Positions 35,412-45,636 of a stretch of 64,000 bases of DNA are shown here, one piece after another (the first letter of the stretch is position 1; every line of letters begins with the position of its first letter). The notes beneath the pieces are model-generated. The model saw only the letters and a list, made by a program, of their open reading frames with translations. It searched no databases and was not told where the DNA came from. The translations under genes were made by a program, and so were the position numbers. The DNA is from Sphingomonas sp. RIT328 (lineage in GTDB: Bacteria; Pseudomonadota; Alphaproteobacteria; Sphingomonadales; Sphingomonadaceae): contig NZ_JFYV01000003.1 in NCBI RefSeq assembly GCF_000632225.1, positions 1 to 64,000 of the forward strand, read 5' to 3'.

Positions 35412-36686
35412 ATGGCCACCCACCCCTTCCGCATCGCCAACTTCCGCGCCTATTGGCTGTCCCGCCTGTCGGGCACCGTCGCGCAGACCGCGCTGGCGAT
35501 CGTCATCGGCTGGCAGGTCTATGGCCTCGCCCGCGAGACGATGGACGTGCGCCAGGCGGCGTTCCTGCTCGGGATGATCGGCGCGGCGCAGTTCGTGCCG
35601 CTGTTCCTGCTCACCCCGATCACCGGGCTCGTCGCCGATGCGGTCGACCGGCGCTGGATCGTCCGGACGACCACCGCGCTGCTGGCGCTGGTCGCGGCGA
35701 TGATCGGCGTGTTGACCTATCTCGGCACGCTGACGCTGCCGGCGCTGTTCGTCGCGGCGGTGCTGGTCGGCGTCGCCCGCGCCTTCTCCGGCCCGGCCTA
35801 TTCGGCGCTCGCCCCCAATCTGGTGCCGCGCGAGAGCCTGCCGACCGCGATCGCCATCTCGTCGACCGCGTGGCAATTGGGCGCGATCGTCGGGCCGAGC
35901 GTCGGCGGCATCCTCTACGCCATCCACCCGCATGTCGCCTATGCGACGATCACCGCTTTGTTCACGCTCGCGGTGGCGACGATGATGACGATCCGGCCCG
36001 TGCCGCAACCTGCCGCGCAGAAGGACCGCCGGCCGCTCGCCCGCATCCTCGACGGGTTCAGCTACGTCCGCCAGAACCGGCTGGTGCTCGCCGCGATCAC
36101 GCTCGACCTGTTCGTCGTGCTGCTCGCCGGCGCCACCGCGCTGCTGCCGATCTACGCGCGCGACATCCTCCACGTCGGCGCGCACGGCCTCGGCATTCTC
36201 GCCGCGGGGATGGGAATCGGCGCGGTGACCACCTCGATCTGGTTCTCGTTCCGGCCGATGAACAGCAACGTCGGCGTCAAGATGCTGATCGCCAGCGTCG
36301 TCTTCGCGGTCGCGGTGCTGACTTTCGGCCTGTCGCGCTATTTCCCGCTGAGCCTCGCCGCGCTGATCGTCGCGGGCGGCGCCGACATGGTGTCGGTCTA
36401 CGTCCGCCAGTCGCTGATCCAGCTCCACACGCCCGATGCGATGCGCGGCCGGGTGAGCGCGGTGTCGCAGCTCACCATCTCGGCGAGCAACGAACTCGGC
36501 GAGGCGGAGAGCGGGCTGATGGCGTCGCTGCTCGGCCCGGTCGGCGCGGTCGCCTTCGGCGGCGTCGCCGCGATCATCGTCACCCTGCTGTGGGCGCGCC
36601 TGTTTCCCGAGTTGCGCCGCGCGCGGACCTTCGACCCGCCCGACATGTTACAGACCGAACCTAGCCACGGAGAAGCCAAGCCATGA
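35412..36686 (+). CDS. MFS transporter, EntS-like drug/siderophore exporter
   Basis: A 424-residue MFS protein with about 12 hydrophobic segments. The A-like motif is [32 protein letters not shown] stretch and the C-terminal half ([20 protein letters not shown]) match the EntS/DHA3 group. The substrate is unknown. ATG at 35412 gives [20 protein letters not shown], and the earlier start at 35370 is rejected because it only adds a basic tail. Its stop overlaps the cysK start (ATGA), making an operon with cysK and SleB. Confidence 0.88.
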   Translation: MATHPFRIANFRAYWLSRLSGTVAQTALAIVIGWQVYGLARETMDVRQAAFLLGMIGAAQFVPLFLLTPITGLVADAVDRRWIVRTTTALLALVAAMIGVLTYLGTLTLPALFVAAVLVGVARAFSGPAYSALAPNLVPRESLPTAIAISSTAWQLGAIVGPSVGGILYAIHPHVAYATITALFTLAVATMMTIRPVPQPAAQKDRRPLARILDGFSYVRQNRLVLAAITLDLFVVLLAGATALLPIYARDILHVGAHGLGILAAGMGIGAVTTSIWFSFRPMNSNVGVKMLIASVVFAVAVLTFGLSRYFPLSLAALIVAGGADMVSVYVRQSLIQLHTPDAMRGRVSAVSQLTISASNELGEAESGLMASLLGPVGAVAFGGVAAIIVTLLWARLFPELRRARTFDPPDMLQTEPSHGEAKP

Positions 36687-37603
36687 AGGCCAACACCATC
36701 CTGGACACGATCGGCAACACGCCGCACATCCGCGTCGCCAAGCTGTTCCCCGATTCCGAAGTCTGGATCAAATCCGAACGCTCCAACCCCGGCGGGTCGA
36801 TCAAGGACCGTATCGCGCTGGCGATGGTCGAGGCGGCGGAGGCCAATGGCGACCTCAAGCCCGGCGGCACGATCATCGAGCCGACCAGCGGCAACACCGG
36901 CGTCGGCCTCGCCATGGTCGCCGCGGTCAAGGGCTACAAGCTGATCCTGGTGATGCCCGAGTCGATGTCGCTCGAACGGCGCCGCCTCATGCTCGCCTAT
37001 GGCGCGACCTTCGACCTGACGCCGCGCGAAAAGGGCATGAAGGGCGCGATCGAGCGGGCGCTCGAACTCGTCCACCAGACGCCCGGCGCCTGGATGCCGC
37101 AGCAGTTCGAAAATGGCGCCAACATCGACGTCCATGTCCGCACCACCGCGCAGGAGATCCTCAACGACTTCCGCGATTCGCCGATCGACGTCATCATCAC
37201 CGGCGTCGGCACCGGCGGCCATATCACCGGCGTCGCCGAGACGCTGAAGAAGGAATGGCCCGACCTCAAGGTGTTCGCGGTCGAGCCCGCCGCCTCGCCG
37301 GTGATCGCCGGCGGCCAGCCGGGACCGCACCCGATCCAGGGGATCGGCGCCGGCTTCATCCCGCGCAATCTCCACACCCAGGCGCTCGACGGGGTGATCG
37401 AGGTCGACGCCGCGGTCGCCAAGGACATGGCGCGCCGCTCGGCGACCGAGGAGGGCATCCTCGTCGGCATCTCGTCGGGCGCGACGCTGGCCGCGATCCT
37501 GCAGAAACTGCCCGACCTGCCCGACGGCGTCCGCGTCCTCGGCTTCAACTATGATACCGGCGAGCGGTATCTGTCGGTGCCGGACTTCCTGCCCGAACAG
37601 TGA
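36683..37603 (+). CDS. cysK: cysteine synthase A
   Basis: A 306-residue PLP enzyme. The PLP-Lys motif NPGGSIKDR is near residue 41, the substrate loop TSGNTG near 69, and the phosphate cradle GTGGHITG near 175. It joins O-acetylserine and sulfide to make cysteine. It is coupled to an MFS gene upstream (four-base overlap) and to the SleB-like gene downstream (GTGA overlap). Its partner cysE lies 4-5 kb away in the opposite strand. Confidence 0.95.
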   Translation: MKANTILDTIGNTPHIRVAKLFPDSEVWIKSERSNPGGSIKDRIALAMVEAAEANGDLKPGGTIIEPTSGNTGVGLAMVAAVKGYKLILVMPESMSLERRRLMLAYGATFDLTPREKGMKGAIERALELVHQTPGAWMPQQFENGANIDVHVRTTAQEILNDFRDSPIDVIITGVGTGGHITGVAETLKKEWPDLKVFAVEPAASPVIAGGQPGPHPIQGIGAGFIPRNLHTQALDGVIEVDAAVAKDMARRSATEEGILVGISSGATLAAILQKLPDLPDGVRVLGFNYDTGERYLSVPDFLPEQ

Positions 37604-38967
37604 GCCAGCCCATAACGTCGCGCAGCCCGCTGTGGCTGCGCGCGGTGCTGACGACGACCGCGCTGCTCGCGGTCGCCGTGCCCGCGCTCGTCGTCACCCA
37701 CCCGCCTGCGATCCCCAAGCCGCGCCTTCCGGTCGTGCCGCAGCGTCGCGTCGTGCCGCCCGCCGAGCTGCCGCCGGTCGAGCCGGTGCGCTTCATCGAC
37801 CTGTCGCCCGACGACGCCAAGGCGTATAACGCGAGCATTCCCTTCTCCGACCTGCCCAATCCGGCGGCGCGGCCGTTCCGCTTCGCCGGCGGCGGCGAGG
37901 ATCGCGCCCGCGCCACCGACTGCCTCGCCGCCGGCGTGCTCTACGAGGCGGGCGACGATGCCGAGGGCGAGCGCGCGGTCGCGCAGGTCGTGCTCAACCG
38001 CCTGCGCCATCCCGCTTTCCCCAAGACGGTGTGCGGCGTGATCTTCGAGGGGCAGGAACGCACCACCGGCTGCCAGTTCAGCTTCGCCTGCGACGGCGCG
38101 CTGACCCGCTGGAGCCCGAGCGCCGACGCCTGGCGGCGCGCGCGCGACGTAGCGACGCTGGCGCTGAACGGCGCGGTCTATCGCCCGGTCGGCTATGCGA
38201 CGCATTACCATACCGACTGGGTGGTGCCCTATTGGCAGGCGAGCCTCGACAAGGTCGCGGCGGTGCACAGCCACCTCTTCTTCCGCTGGACCGGCTGGTG
38301 GGGCACGCCCGCCGCCTTCACCCGCCGGGTCATCGCCGGCGAGCCGGTCATCGCGCAGCTCGCGCCGCTGTCCGATGCGCACAAGACCGGCGCGGTGCTC
38401 GCCGATGCCGACGCGGCGCTGCTCGAGGCGTCGGCGGCGCTCGGCCTGATCGCGGCGGAGGGGACGCCCGGCGAATCGGTGCCGTTCGCACCGTCCGCAG
38501 GGGATGCCGACAGCTTCTTCGTCACCCTGCCCTGGGGCCTGCAGCCCGAACTCTATCCGACGATCGCCGCCAAGGCGTGCGGCGAGCGCAAGCTATGCAA
38601 ATTCTCCGCCTGGAGCGACGCGGCGCTGACGCCGGCCGCCGCGCCGCTCACCCCCGATCAGGTCGCGGCGATGACGTTCAGCTATCTGCGCGATCGCGAG
38701 GCCGGGGTGGAGCGGACGCTGTGGAACTGCGCGCGCACCCCGCGCCCCGACAAGCGCCAGTGCATGAAGCAGCAGGTGCTGCTCACCGCCACGCCGGTCG
38801 CCGCCGCGACGCCGGTCGCGGCACCGACGCCGGCCGGGCCGGCAGACCTGACCGGCGTTCGCCGCAAGGACATGCCCGCCGCCCAGTCTACCGCAACCCC
38901 GCGTCCGTCCGCCTTCCCTCGACCGGCCTCGAATAGCCGCCGCCTGGCGATCGGCAGCGATCGATAA
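37600..38967 (+). CDS. cell-wall hydrolase SleB-family protein
   Basis: A 455-residue protein starting at GTG that overlaps the cysK stop. The N-terminus has a short membrane anchor ([20 protein letters not shown], about residues 11-30). The SleB/hydrolase_2 core lies at about 105-220: [20 protein letters not shown] with the catalytic-type Glu, then [20 protein letters not shown] and [13 protein letters not shown]. SleB-type enzymes cleave peptidoglycan. The C-terminal 200 residues are Ala/Pro rich and low complexity. Envelope location is expected. Its link with cysK is only by operon. Confidence 0.85.
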   Translation: MSQPITSRSPLWLRAVLTTTALLAVAVPALVVTHPPAIPKPRLPVVPQRRVVPPAELPPVEPVRFIDLSPDDAKAYNASIPFSDLPNPAARPFRFAGGGEDRARATDCLAAGVLYEAGDDAEGERAVAQVVLNRLRHPAFPKTVCGVIFEGQERTTGCQFSFACDGALTRWSPSADAWRRARDVATLALNGAVYRPVGYATHYHTDWVVPYWQASLDKVAAVHSHLFFRWTGWWGTPAAFTRRVIAGEPVIAQLAPLSDAHKTGAVLADADAALLEASAALGLIAAEGTPGESVPFAPSAGDADSFFVTLPWGLQPELYPTIAAKACGERKLCKFSAWSDAALTPAAAPLTPDQVAAMTFSYLRDREAGVERTLWNCARTPRPDKRQCMKQQVLLTATPVAAATPVAAPTPAGPADLTGVRRKDMPAAQSTATPRPSAFPRPASNSRRLAIGSDR

Positions 38968-39160
38968 GCCGCCGCGACGCGCGACCGCTGCCGATGCCGC
39001 GCCGATGCCCCTGCGCAAGCAGGCGCCCGGGCTTGCGACAGCGAAGAGCAGTCATTGCACGCAACCCTCGGCCCCCGCTCCCGCAGGAACATGTGACACC
39101 GGCTGATGACGCGGACGTTCGCGAAGGAGCCCGCAAGCGGGATTTGCGGTGGCTTCCCGG

Positions 39161-39412
39161 CTATTTGTGGTTGCGGATCGCCTTGACGAGGTCCGCCTTG
39201 TTCATCGTCGAGCGGCCGCTGATGCCGATCTCGCGCGCTTCCGCGAGCAGGTCGGCCTTGCTGCGCTGCTCGAGCGTGCCGCCCGGATGGTCGAGCGTCC
39301 CCGCTGCCTTGGCATTGGCGATCCGCGCCGCCTTCTCCTTCGACGCGCCCTGTTCGCGCAGATCTTCGTAGAGCGTGTCGTCCTTGATCTGCGCGCCGTG
39401 ATCCTTCGCCAT
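39161..39412 (-). CDS. Rho N-domain-like small protein
   Basis: An 83-residue protein. It opens MAKDHGAQIKDDTLYEDLRE and carries a C-terminal Rho-N-like block (RSKADLLAEAREIGISGRST, NKADLVKAIRNHK) resembling the SAP/Rho N-terminal helix-extended-helix. The start ATG is preceded by GGAGGCCGAC. Such small proteins may bind nucleic acid. It is convergent with SleB and divergent from purF. No other function is visible. Confidence 0.8.
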   Translation of the reverse strand: MAKDHGAQIKDDTLYEDLREQGASKEKAARIANAKAAGTLDHPGGTLEQRSKADLLAEAREIGISGRSTMNKADLVKAIRNHK

Positions 39413-39538
39413 GTCGGCCTCCTTCGGCGCCCAGAACGTGCCGCCTGGCAATCGGTTCGATTTTAGACATTACAAATACGCGACAAACGCGGAATGCGCT
39501 CCTATATGGCCACCCGCACGATGTGAGCCCCCGCCACC

Positions 39539-40996
39539 ATGCTGACGACCCATCCGTTTGAAGACGACAAGCTGCGCGAAGAGTGCGGCGTATTCGGTGT
39601 ATCCGGCAGCGACAGCGCCGCGGCGCTCGTCGCGCTCGGCCTGCACGCGCTCCAGCACCGTGGCCAGGAGGCGGCTGGCATCAGCAGCTTCGACGGTCAC
39701 CACTTCCACACGCATCGCGCGATGGGCCATGTCGCCGGCAATTTCGATCGCGACGACGTGATCCGGGCGCTGCCCGGCGACTGTGCGGTCGGTCACGTCC
39801 GCTATTCGACCACCGGCGAGACCGCGCTGCGCAACGTCCAGCCGCTCTATGCCGAGCTGGCGAGCGGCGGCTTCGCGGTCGCGCATAACGGCAACATTTC
39901 CAATGCGATGAAGCTGCGCCGCGAATTGATCCGGCGCGGCTCGATCTTCCAGTCGACCAGCGACACCGAGACGATCATCCATCTCGTCGCCACCTCCAAT
40001 TACCGCACCCTGCTCGATCGCTTCATCGATGCGCTCAAGCAGATCGAGGGCGCCTACAGCCTCGTCGTGATGACGCCCGAGGGGATGATCGCCTGCCGCG
40101 ACCCGCTCGGCATCCGGCCCTTGGTGATGGGCAAGCTCGACGGTGCGGTGATCTTCGCCTCGGAGACGGTGGCGCTCGACGTGTGCGGCGCGACCTTCGA
40201 ACGGCAGGTCGAGCCGGGCGAACTGGTCATCGTCCAGAATGGCGAGATCCGCTCGGTCCGTCCGTTCGCGCCGATGGCGCCGCGGCCGTGCATCTTCGAA
40301 TGGGTCTATTTCAGCCGTCCCGATTCGATCGCCGGCGACCAGTCGGTCTACACCGTCCGCAAGGAGATCGGCGCGCAGCTCGCGATCGAGACGCCGGTCG
40401 AGGCGGATCTCGTCATCCCGGTCCCCGATTCGGGCGTGCCGGCGGCGATCGGCTATGCGCAGCAATCGGGGATTCCGTTCGAACTCGGCATCATCCGCTC
40501 GCATTATGTCGGCCGCACCTTCATCCAGCCGGGCGACAAGGTCCGCCACCTCGGCGTCAAGCTCAAGCACAACGCCAATCGCGCGCTGATCAAGGGCAAG
40601 CGCATCATCCTCGTCGACGATTCGATCGTGCGCGGCACCACCAGCCTCAAGATCGTGCAGATGATGCGCGATGCCGGCGCGGCGGAGGTCCATATGCGCA
40701 TCGCCAGCCCGCCGACGCGGCACAGCTGCTTCTACGGCGTCGACACGCCCGAGCGCGCCAAGCTGCTCGCCGCCAAGCTCGACCTCGGCGGGATGACCGA
40801 CTTCATCCATGCCGACAGCCTGTCGTTCGTTTCGATCGACGGTCTCTACAAGGCGCTCGGCGAAGCGAAGCGGGCGGACATCCGGCCGAAATATTGCGAT
40901 GCCTGCTTCACCGGCGATTATCCGACGACGCTGACCGATCAGGACGACAGCGTCGCGGTCGATCAATTCGCGATGCTCGCGGAGCGGGTCAATTAA
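39539..40996 (+). CDS. purF: amidophosphoribosyltransferase
   Basis: A 485-residue glutamine PRPP amidotransferase. A 15-residue propeptide precedes the catalytic Cys (REECGVFGV, C16). Class II glutamine amidotransferase features include LQHRGQEAAGI and AHNGNISN. The PRPP-binding motif VDDSIVRGTT is near residue 360. It makes phosphoribosylamine, the first step of purine synthesis. Paired Cys near residue 455 (KYCDACFTGDYP) match the clostridial/B. subtilis-like enzymes that hold an iron-sulfur cluster. A SDR gene follows at four bases. Confidence 0.96.
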   Translation: MLTTHPFEDDKLREECGVFGVSGSDSAAALVALGLHALQHRGQEAAGISSFDGHHFHTHRAMGHVAGNFDRDDVIRALPGDCAVGHVRYSTTGETALRNVQPLYAELASGGFAVAHNGNISNAMKLRRELIRRGSIFQSTSDTETIIHLVATSNYRTLLDRFIDALKQIEGAYSLVVMTPEGMIACRDPLGIRPLVMGKLDGAVIFASETVALDVCGATFERQVEPGELVIVQNGEIRSVRPFAPMAPRPCIFEWVYFSRPDSIAGDQSVYTVRKEIGAQLAIETPVEADLVIPVPDSGVPAAIGYAQQSGIPFELGIIRSHYVGRTFIQPGDKVRHLGVKLKHNANRALIKGKRIILVDDSIVRGTTSLKIVQMMRDAGAAEVHMRIASPPTRHSCFYGVDTPERAKLLAAKLDLGGMTDFIHADSLSFVSIDGLYKALGEAKRADIRPKYCDACFTGDYPTTLTDQDDSVAVDQFAMLAERVN

Positions 40997-40999
40997 GCC

Positions 41000-41707
41000 A
41001 TGACCAAGCCGCTTGCGAACAGCCTCGCGCTGGTCACCGGCGCGAGCCGCGGCATCGGCGCGGCCACCGCGATCGCGCTTGGTGCGGCCGGCGCGCATGT
41101 CGTGCTGACCGCGCGCACCGCCAAAGACCTTGAGGCGGTCGAGGAGACGATCTTCGCCGCCGGCGGCTCGGCGACGATCGCACCGCTCGACCTGACGCAG
41201 ACCGACAGCGTCGCGCGGCTCGCCACCGCGATCGGCGAGCGCTGGCAGGCGCTCGACCTGCTCGTGCTCAACGCGGCGATGCTCGGCAGTCTCGCCGCGG
41301 TGCCGGCGATCGACGCCAAGGAACTGGCGCAGGTGCTGACGCTCAACGTCAGCGCGCAGGTGGCGCTGATCCAGGCGTTCGACCCGATGCTGCGCAGGGC
41401 GCGCGCGGGCAAGGTGATCGGCCTCACCTCCAGCGTCGGCCGCGATCCGCGCGCCTATTGGGGCGCTTATGGTGCGTCCAAGGCGGCGTTCGAGACGATG
41501 CTCGGCGCCTATGGCGACGAGACCGCCGAGATCAGCGCGATCCGTACCGCGATCCTCGATCCCGGCGCGACCCGCACCAAGATGCGCGCGCGCGCCTATC
41601 CCGGCGAGGCGCCCGAGTCGGTCAAGCCGCCCGAGGTGGTGGCCGAGCGCATCGTCGCGCTGGCGATCGCCGGCTTCCCCGCGGGGCATCGCGAGCGCGT
41701 CGGCTAG
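41000..41707 (+). CDS. short-chain dehydrogenase/reductase
   Basis: A 235-residue SDR. NAD(P) motif TGASRGIG (residues 14-21), NAA motif VLNAAM (near 91), and catalytic SSV...YGASK (about 141-158, Tyr-x-x-x-Lys). It is typical of classical SDR reductases, and the substrate is unknown. It starts four bases after purF and ends before a repeat-rich gap, so it may be co-transcribed with purF by proximity only. Confidence 0.9.
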   Translation: MTKPLANSLALVTGASRGIGAATAIALGAAGAHVVLTARTAKDLEAVEETIFAAGGSATIAPLDLTQTDSVARLATAIGERWQALDLLVLNAAMLGSLAAVPAIDAKELAQVLTLNVSAQVALIQAFDPMLRRARAGKVIGLTSSVGRDPRAYWGAYGASKAAFETMLGAYGDETAEISAIRTAILDPGATRTKMRARAYPGEAPESVKPPEVVAERIVALAIAGFPAGHRERVG

Positions 41708-41739
41708 CACGACCGCCGACATTCGCGCGCTGGGCTTAT

Positions 41740-41871
41740 GGTTACGCGGAGGCGCGGAGGGCACGGAGACTGTGGCGCCGCCGGCTCAGCCTCGGCCTCA
41801 GCTTTCATCACGTTCGGGCAAGGCCCGTAACGCTACTTCAACCGGAACCCCTCCGCGCCTCCGCGCGAACC
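41740..41871. repeat. repeat family B, inverted pair
   Basis: Arms GGTTACGCGGAGGCGCGGAGG (41740-41760, given as position and key GCGGAGGCGCGGAGG core) and its near-complement at 41850-41871 frame about 90 bases. The core recurs at 56461-56761 and 62803-62836. It can form a large hairpin and may act as terminator or be a mobile repeat. Confidence 0.7.
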
Positions 41872-41925
41872 ATCCTCAACCCGGCACCAAACCGCGCCCG
41901 TCGGTCACGGACAGGGAACCGCGCC

Positions 41926-43131
41926 CTACCCCGCCTTGACCAAGGTGACCTGCGCGACGTCGATGCCACCGCCGCGGAAGCCGCCTTCGCAATACATCAG
42001 ATAATAGCGCCACAGGTCGCGGAAGCGGGCGTCGAGCCGCTCGGGCAACAGCCCGGCCCGATCGGCATTGTCGAAACGCTCGCGCCAATGGCGCAGCGTC
42101 ACCGCATAATCGAGGCCGAAGGCATGGTGATCGGTCCATGCCAGCCCGCGCGCCTCGCAGAGCACGCGGAAGCGGCTCTCCGACAGCAGCATGCCGCCGG
42201 GAAAGATATAGCGCTGGATGAAGTCGACGCTGCCGGCGTAGCGGTCGAACACATCGTCGGCGATGCTGATATATTGCAGCGCCGCCCGGCCGCCGGGCTT
42301 GAGGACGCGCGCCAGCGTGTCGCAATAGGCGGGCCAATAGCGCTGGCCGACCGCCTCGACCATTTCGATGCTCGCCACCGCATCGAACCGGCCGGCGACG
42401 TCGCGATAGTCGGTGAGCGCGACGGCGACGCCGGGCAGGCCGAGGCTATCGACCGCCGCTCTCTGTTCGGTCGACAGCGTCAGCGCCGCGACGCGCCGCC
42501 CCGCCGCCGCCGCGGTCGCCGCGAACGAGCCCCAGCCGCAGCCGATCTCCAGGATCGTCTCGCCCGGTACCGTCCCGGTCCGCGCGAGGATCGCGTCGAG
42601 CTTGCGCTGCTGCGCCTGCTCCAGCGTATCGCCGGGCGCGAACAGGCCGCTCGAATAGGTCAGGCTCGGGTCGAGCCAAGCGTGATAGAAATCGTTGCCG
42701 AGGTCGTAATGGTCGGCGATGTTGCGCCGCGCGCCCGCCTTGTGGTTGCGGCGCAAGCGGTGCCAGGCGCGCAGCAGCAGCTTCGATGCGCCATTGGCCC
42801 GCGCCGCGTCGGCGAGCGGCACGCGGTTGCGCATGAACAGGTCGAACAACGGCACCGGATCGGGGCTCGACCAGTCGCCGTCGCGCCACGCGCGATACCA
42901 GCCGACCGAACCGCCGGTGGCGAGCCGGACGAGCGCGCGCCAGCGGTGCAGCGTGACGATCGGCACCGGCCCCGGCTTGCGCCCGCCGAGCAGGCGGTGG
43001 GTGCCGTCCGGCAGCCGCGATTCGATCGCGCCCCACTCGAGCCCGGCGTCGATCCGGTCGAGCATCGGGTGGAAAACCGCGGCGAGGGCGCGTTGCTGTA
43101 CTGTGTCCGCAGGCATGTCGCGCGCGCTCAT
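41926..43131 (-). CDS. cyclopropane-fatty-acyl-phospholipid synthase family methyltransferase
   Basis: A 401-residue SAM-dependent enzyme. The SAM motif is EIGCGWGSFA (near 193), and the CFAS signature is NIADHYDLGNDFYHAWLDPS plus YSSGLF. The C-terminus has LRHWRERFDN and RDLWRYYLMYCEGGF. It transfers a methylene to unsaturated phospholipid acyl chains (cyclopropane formation), or acts as a related lipid methyltransferase. It follows the HDAC-like gene by about 27 bases, same strand. The start at 43131 (MSARDMPADT) is acceptable; 43116 (MPADT) is also possible. Confidence 0.9.
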   Translation of the reverse strand: MSARDMPADTVQQRALAAVFHPMLDRIDAGLEWGAIESRLPDGTHRLLGGRKPGPVPIVTLHRWRALVRLATGGSVGWYRAWRDGDWSSPDPVPLFDLFMRNRVPLADAARANGASKLLLRAWHRLRRNHKAGARRNIADHYDLGNDFYHAWLDPSLTYSSGLFAPGDTLEQAQQRKLDAILARTGTVPGETILEIGCGWGSFAATAAAAGRRVAALTLSTEQRAAVDSLGLPGVAVALTDYRDVAGRFDAVASIEMVEAVGQRYWPAYCDTLARVLKPGGRAALQYISIADDVFDRYAGSVDFIQRYIFPGGMLLSESRFRVLCEARGLAWTDHHAFGLDYAVTLRHWRERFDNADRAGLLPERLDARFRDLWRYYLMYCEGGFRGGGIDVAQVTLVKAG

Positions 43132-43158
43132 GCCGCAGCTTGTGCGATTGGGGAAGGG

Positions 43159-44055
43159 TCAGCGCAGCGCGATCGCCGCACCGAGCGTCAGGATCGCGGT
43201 GACGTGGCGGCCCGCGATCTCCAGCGCATCGTCGCCATAGCCGCCGCCGACCGTGCTGGCGAGCGGCACCCCCTGGGTCAGCCGCGCCACCAGCCGCTCG
43301 CGCGCGACCAGCCCGTCGAGACTGAGCGACAGCCGGCCGAGCCGGTCGCCGGCGAAGGGATCGACCCCGGCCTGGTAGAGGACGAGCTGCGGGCGATGCT
43401 CGGCGAGGAACGGCGTCAGCGTCTGCGCGAGCGTGGCGAGATAGGCCTCGTCATCGACTCCGTCGGGCAAGGCGACGTCGCAGGTCGAGCGGGCTTTACG
43501 CGCGGGGAAGTTCTTCTCGGCGTGGATCGAATAGGTCGCGATCCCCGGCCGTCCGGCGAGCAGCGCGGCGGTGCCGTCGCCCTGATGGACGTCGCAATCG
43601 ACGACGACGAGCCGCTCCACCGTCCCTTCCTCGATCAGCCGCACCGCGGCGAGCGCGAGGTCGTTGAACACGCAATAGCCCGCCCCCGTCGCGGCGAGGG
43701 CATGATGGCTGCCGCCCGCGGTATTGGCGGCGAAGCCGTGGCGCAGCGCGAGCTGCGCGGCGAGCCACGTGCCGCCGGGCACGACGCGCGCGCGCGCGGC
43801 GACTTCGGGCGTGACGGGAAAGCCGATCCGTCGCGTCTTCATCGCCGGCACCGCGGCGGTGAGCACCTCGTCGACATAATCGGGATCGTGCACCGCCTCC
43901 AGCCACGCGCGCGGCATCGGCTCGGGCTCGTGCCAGGCAAGCCGATCGCCCTCGGCGCGCAACAGGTCGCGGATCAGGCCGTTCTTGTTCCAGCGATAGG
44001 TGGAGCGCGCCGGCGCCGGCGCGACATAGGCGGGATGATGGACGATGGGGATCAC
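43159..44055 (-). CDS. histone-deacetylase-family hydrolase
   Basis: A 298-residue HDAC-like zinc hydrolase. Motifs GGSHHALAATGAGYCVFND (substrate His pair) and VVDCDVHQGDGTAALLAG (metal Asp/His/Asp) are clear. Bacterial members remove acyl groups from polyamines or acetylated lysine; which one here is not known. It shares an operon with the lipid synthase and is divergent from an esterase gene whose promoter would lie in the 55-base gap. Confidence 0.9.
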   Translation of the reverse strand: MIPIVHHPAYVAPAPARSTYRWNKNGLIRDLLRAEGDRLAWHEPEPMPRAWLEAVHDPDYVDEVLTAAVPAMKTRRIGFPVTPEVAARARVVPGGTWLAAQLALRHGFAANTAGGSHHALAATGAGYCVFNDLALAAVRLIEEGTVERLVVVDCDVHQGDGTAALLAGRPGIATYSIHAEKNFPARKARSTCDVALPDGVDDEAYLATLAQTLTPFLAEHRPQLVLYQAGVDPFAGDRLGRLSLSLDGLVARERLVARLTQGVPLASTVGGGYGDDALEIAGRHVTAILTLGAAIALR

Positions 44056-44110
44056 CGGCTATAATTGGGGATGCGACCGCCGCTTCCCAAGCGGTCGCGC
44101 GGAGCGCCGC

Positions 44111-45094
44111 ATGACCGATCCCGCCGCCGCTTACGTCCGCCCGGACGTGAGGCAATTCCTCGATTATCTCAACGCGATGCCCGGCCCGGCGAGCCATGAG
44201 CTGCCGCCTGCGCAGGCGCGCCAGCTGCTGCGGTCGTCGCGCGATCTCACCGATCTGCCGGTCGGTGCGATCGCGGTAGTTCGCGACCTCGCCATTCCCG
44301 GCCCGGCGGGGACGATCGCGGCGCGGCTGTTCGATGCGCGCGCCAGCCGCGATGCCGGGCCGGCGCTGGTCTTCTTCCACGGCGGCGGCTTCGTCATCGG
44401 CGATCTCGATACCCATGCCGGCATCTGCGCCGAGATCGCGCGCACGCTCGACGTGCCGGTGATCGCGGTCGACTATCGGCTTGCCCCCGAACACCCCTGG
44501 CCCGCCGCGCCCGACGATTGCACCGCCGCGGCGCGCTGGGTGGCGGAGAGCCCCGCCGCGCTCGATCGCAGCGTCACCAGCCTGATCCTGTGCGGCGACA
44601 GTGCCGGCGGCACGCTCGCGATCGTCACCGCGCTCGATCTGCGCGACGCGCCGGCGGCAGTACCGGTGATCGTGCAGGCGCCGATCTATCCGGCGGCGGA
44701 CAGCGGGCGGCATTATCCGTCGTTCGATACGTTCGCGGACGGCTATCTGCTCACCCGCGACGCGATGCTGTTCTACGACAGGGCGTATCGCGCCGATCCC
44801 GCCAGCCCGCGCGGCGCGCCGCTGCGGGGCCGGCTCGACGGGCTGCCGCCCGCGGTGATCGTCACCGCCGGGCTCGACCCGATCCGCGATCAGGGGCGCG
44901 CCTATGCCGCCGCGCTGGCGGGTGCGGGCGTGCCGGTGGTGTTCCGTGAGGCGAAAGGGCTGATCCACGCCTTCGTGCTGCTGCGCAAGGCGATCCCGTC
45001 GGCGCAGGCGGAGGTCGCGGGCTATCTTGCGGCGCTCGCCGCGGTGATCCACGAGGCGGAGGCGGCACGCCTCGCCGCACGGGACCCGATATGA
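44111..45094 (+). CDS. HSL-type alpha/beta-hydrolase (esterase)
   Basis: A 327-residue esterase. The oxyanion motif is HGGGF (near residue 98), the nucleophile elbow GDSAGG (near 165), and the catalytic Asp/His are in [10 protein letters not shown] and GLIHAF. It belongs to the hormone-sensitive-lipase group, acting on acyl esters. ATG at 44111 ([12 protein letters not shown]) is chosen; an earlier in-frame start (44045) adds a basic, unlike-family stretch. The rppH start overlaps its stop (ATGA). Confidence 0.9.
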   Translation: MTDPAAAYVRPDVRQFLDYLNAMPGPASHELPPAQARQLLRSSRDLTDLPVGAIAVVRDLAIPGPAGTIAARLFDARASRDAGPALVFFHGGGFVIGDLDTHAGICAEIARTLDVPVIAVDYRLAPEHPWPAAPDDCTAAARWVAESPAALDRSVTSLILCGDSAGGTLAIVTALDLRDAPAAVPVIVQAPIYPAADSGRHYPSFDTFADGYLLTRDAMLFYDRAYRADPASPRGAPLRGRLDGLPPAVIVTAGLDPIRDQGRAYAAALAGAGVPVVFREAKGLIHAFVLLRKAIPSAQAEVAGYLAALAAVIHEAEAARLAARDPI

Positions 45095-45588
45095 CCGATA
45101 CGCCGACCGACCGCCCCTACCGCCCCTGCGCCGGGGTGATGCTGATCAACCGCGACAACCGGGTGTTCGTCGGCGAACGGATCGATACCGTGCTCGAAGC
45201 CTGGCAGATGCCGCAGGGCGGGATCGATCCCGGCGAGGACGCCTATGCCGCCGCCCTGCGCGAGCTGGGCGAGGAGACCGGCGTCACCCCCGACAAGGTC
45301 GAGCTGGTCGCCGAGGCACCCGACGAATTTTACTACGACCTGCCCGACGATCTCGCCGGCAAGGTGTGGAAGGGCAAATGGCGCGGCCAGCGCCAGCGCT
45401 GGTTCCTGTTCCGCTTCCTCGGCGAGGACAGCGACGTGCAGATCGCCACCGCCCATCCCGAATTCCGCGCCTGGCGGTGGAGCGATCCCGACGATCTGCC
45501 GCGGATGATCGTGCCGTTCAAGCGCCCGCTGTACGAGGCCGTGCTGGCCGCGTTCCGGCCTCATCTCGGCGCAGCCGCGAGCGGATAA
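45091..45588 (+). CDS. rppH: RNA pyrophosphohydrolase
   Basis: A 165-residue Nudix hydrolase. The Nudix box is [20 protein letters not shown] with TG following, residues 43-65. RppH-typical [27 protein letters not shown] and FLFRFLG are present. It removes pyrophosphate from 5' ends of RNA to start decay. It is translationally coupled to the esterase. Confidence 0.94.
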   Translation: MTDTPTDRPYRPCAGVMLINRDNRVFVGERIDTVLEAWQMPQGGIDPGEDAYAAALRELGEETGVTPDKVELVAEAPDEFYYDLPDDLAGKVWKGKWRGQRQRWFLFRFLGEDSDVQIATAHPEFRAWRWSDPDDLPRMIVPFKRPLYEAVLAAFRPHLGAAASG

Positions 45589-45636
45589 GGTGCTTTTGGG
45601 GTTTCATCAGCAAAAGCAGCGGCTAAGGCCTGCGGC

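Noticed and set aside
39470..41764. 764-residue minus-strand ORF
   Set aside because: Antisense to purF and the SDR gene; composition (Arg, Asp, Glu, His, no domain) marks it as a shadow.
41458..44064. 868-residue plus-strand ORF
   Set aside because: Runs across the SDR end, a repeat gap, and the complement of the lipid synthase and HDAC genes; no domain and a shadow composition.
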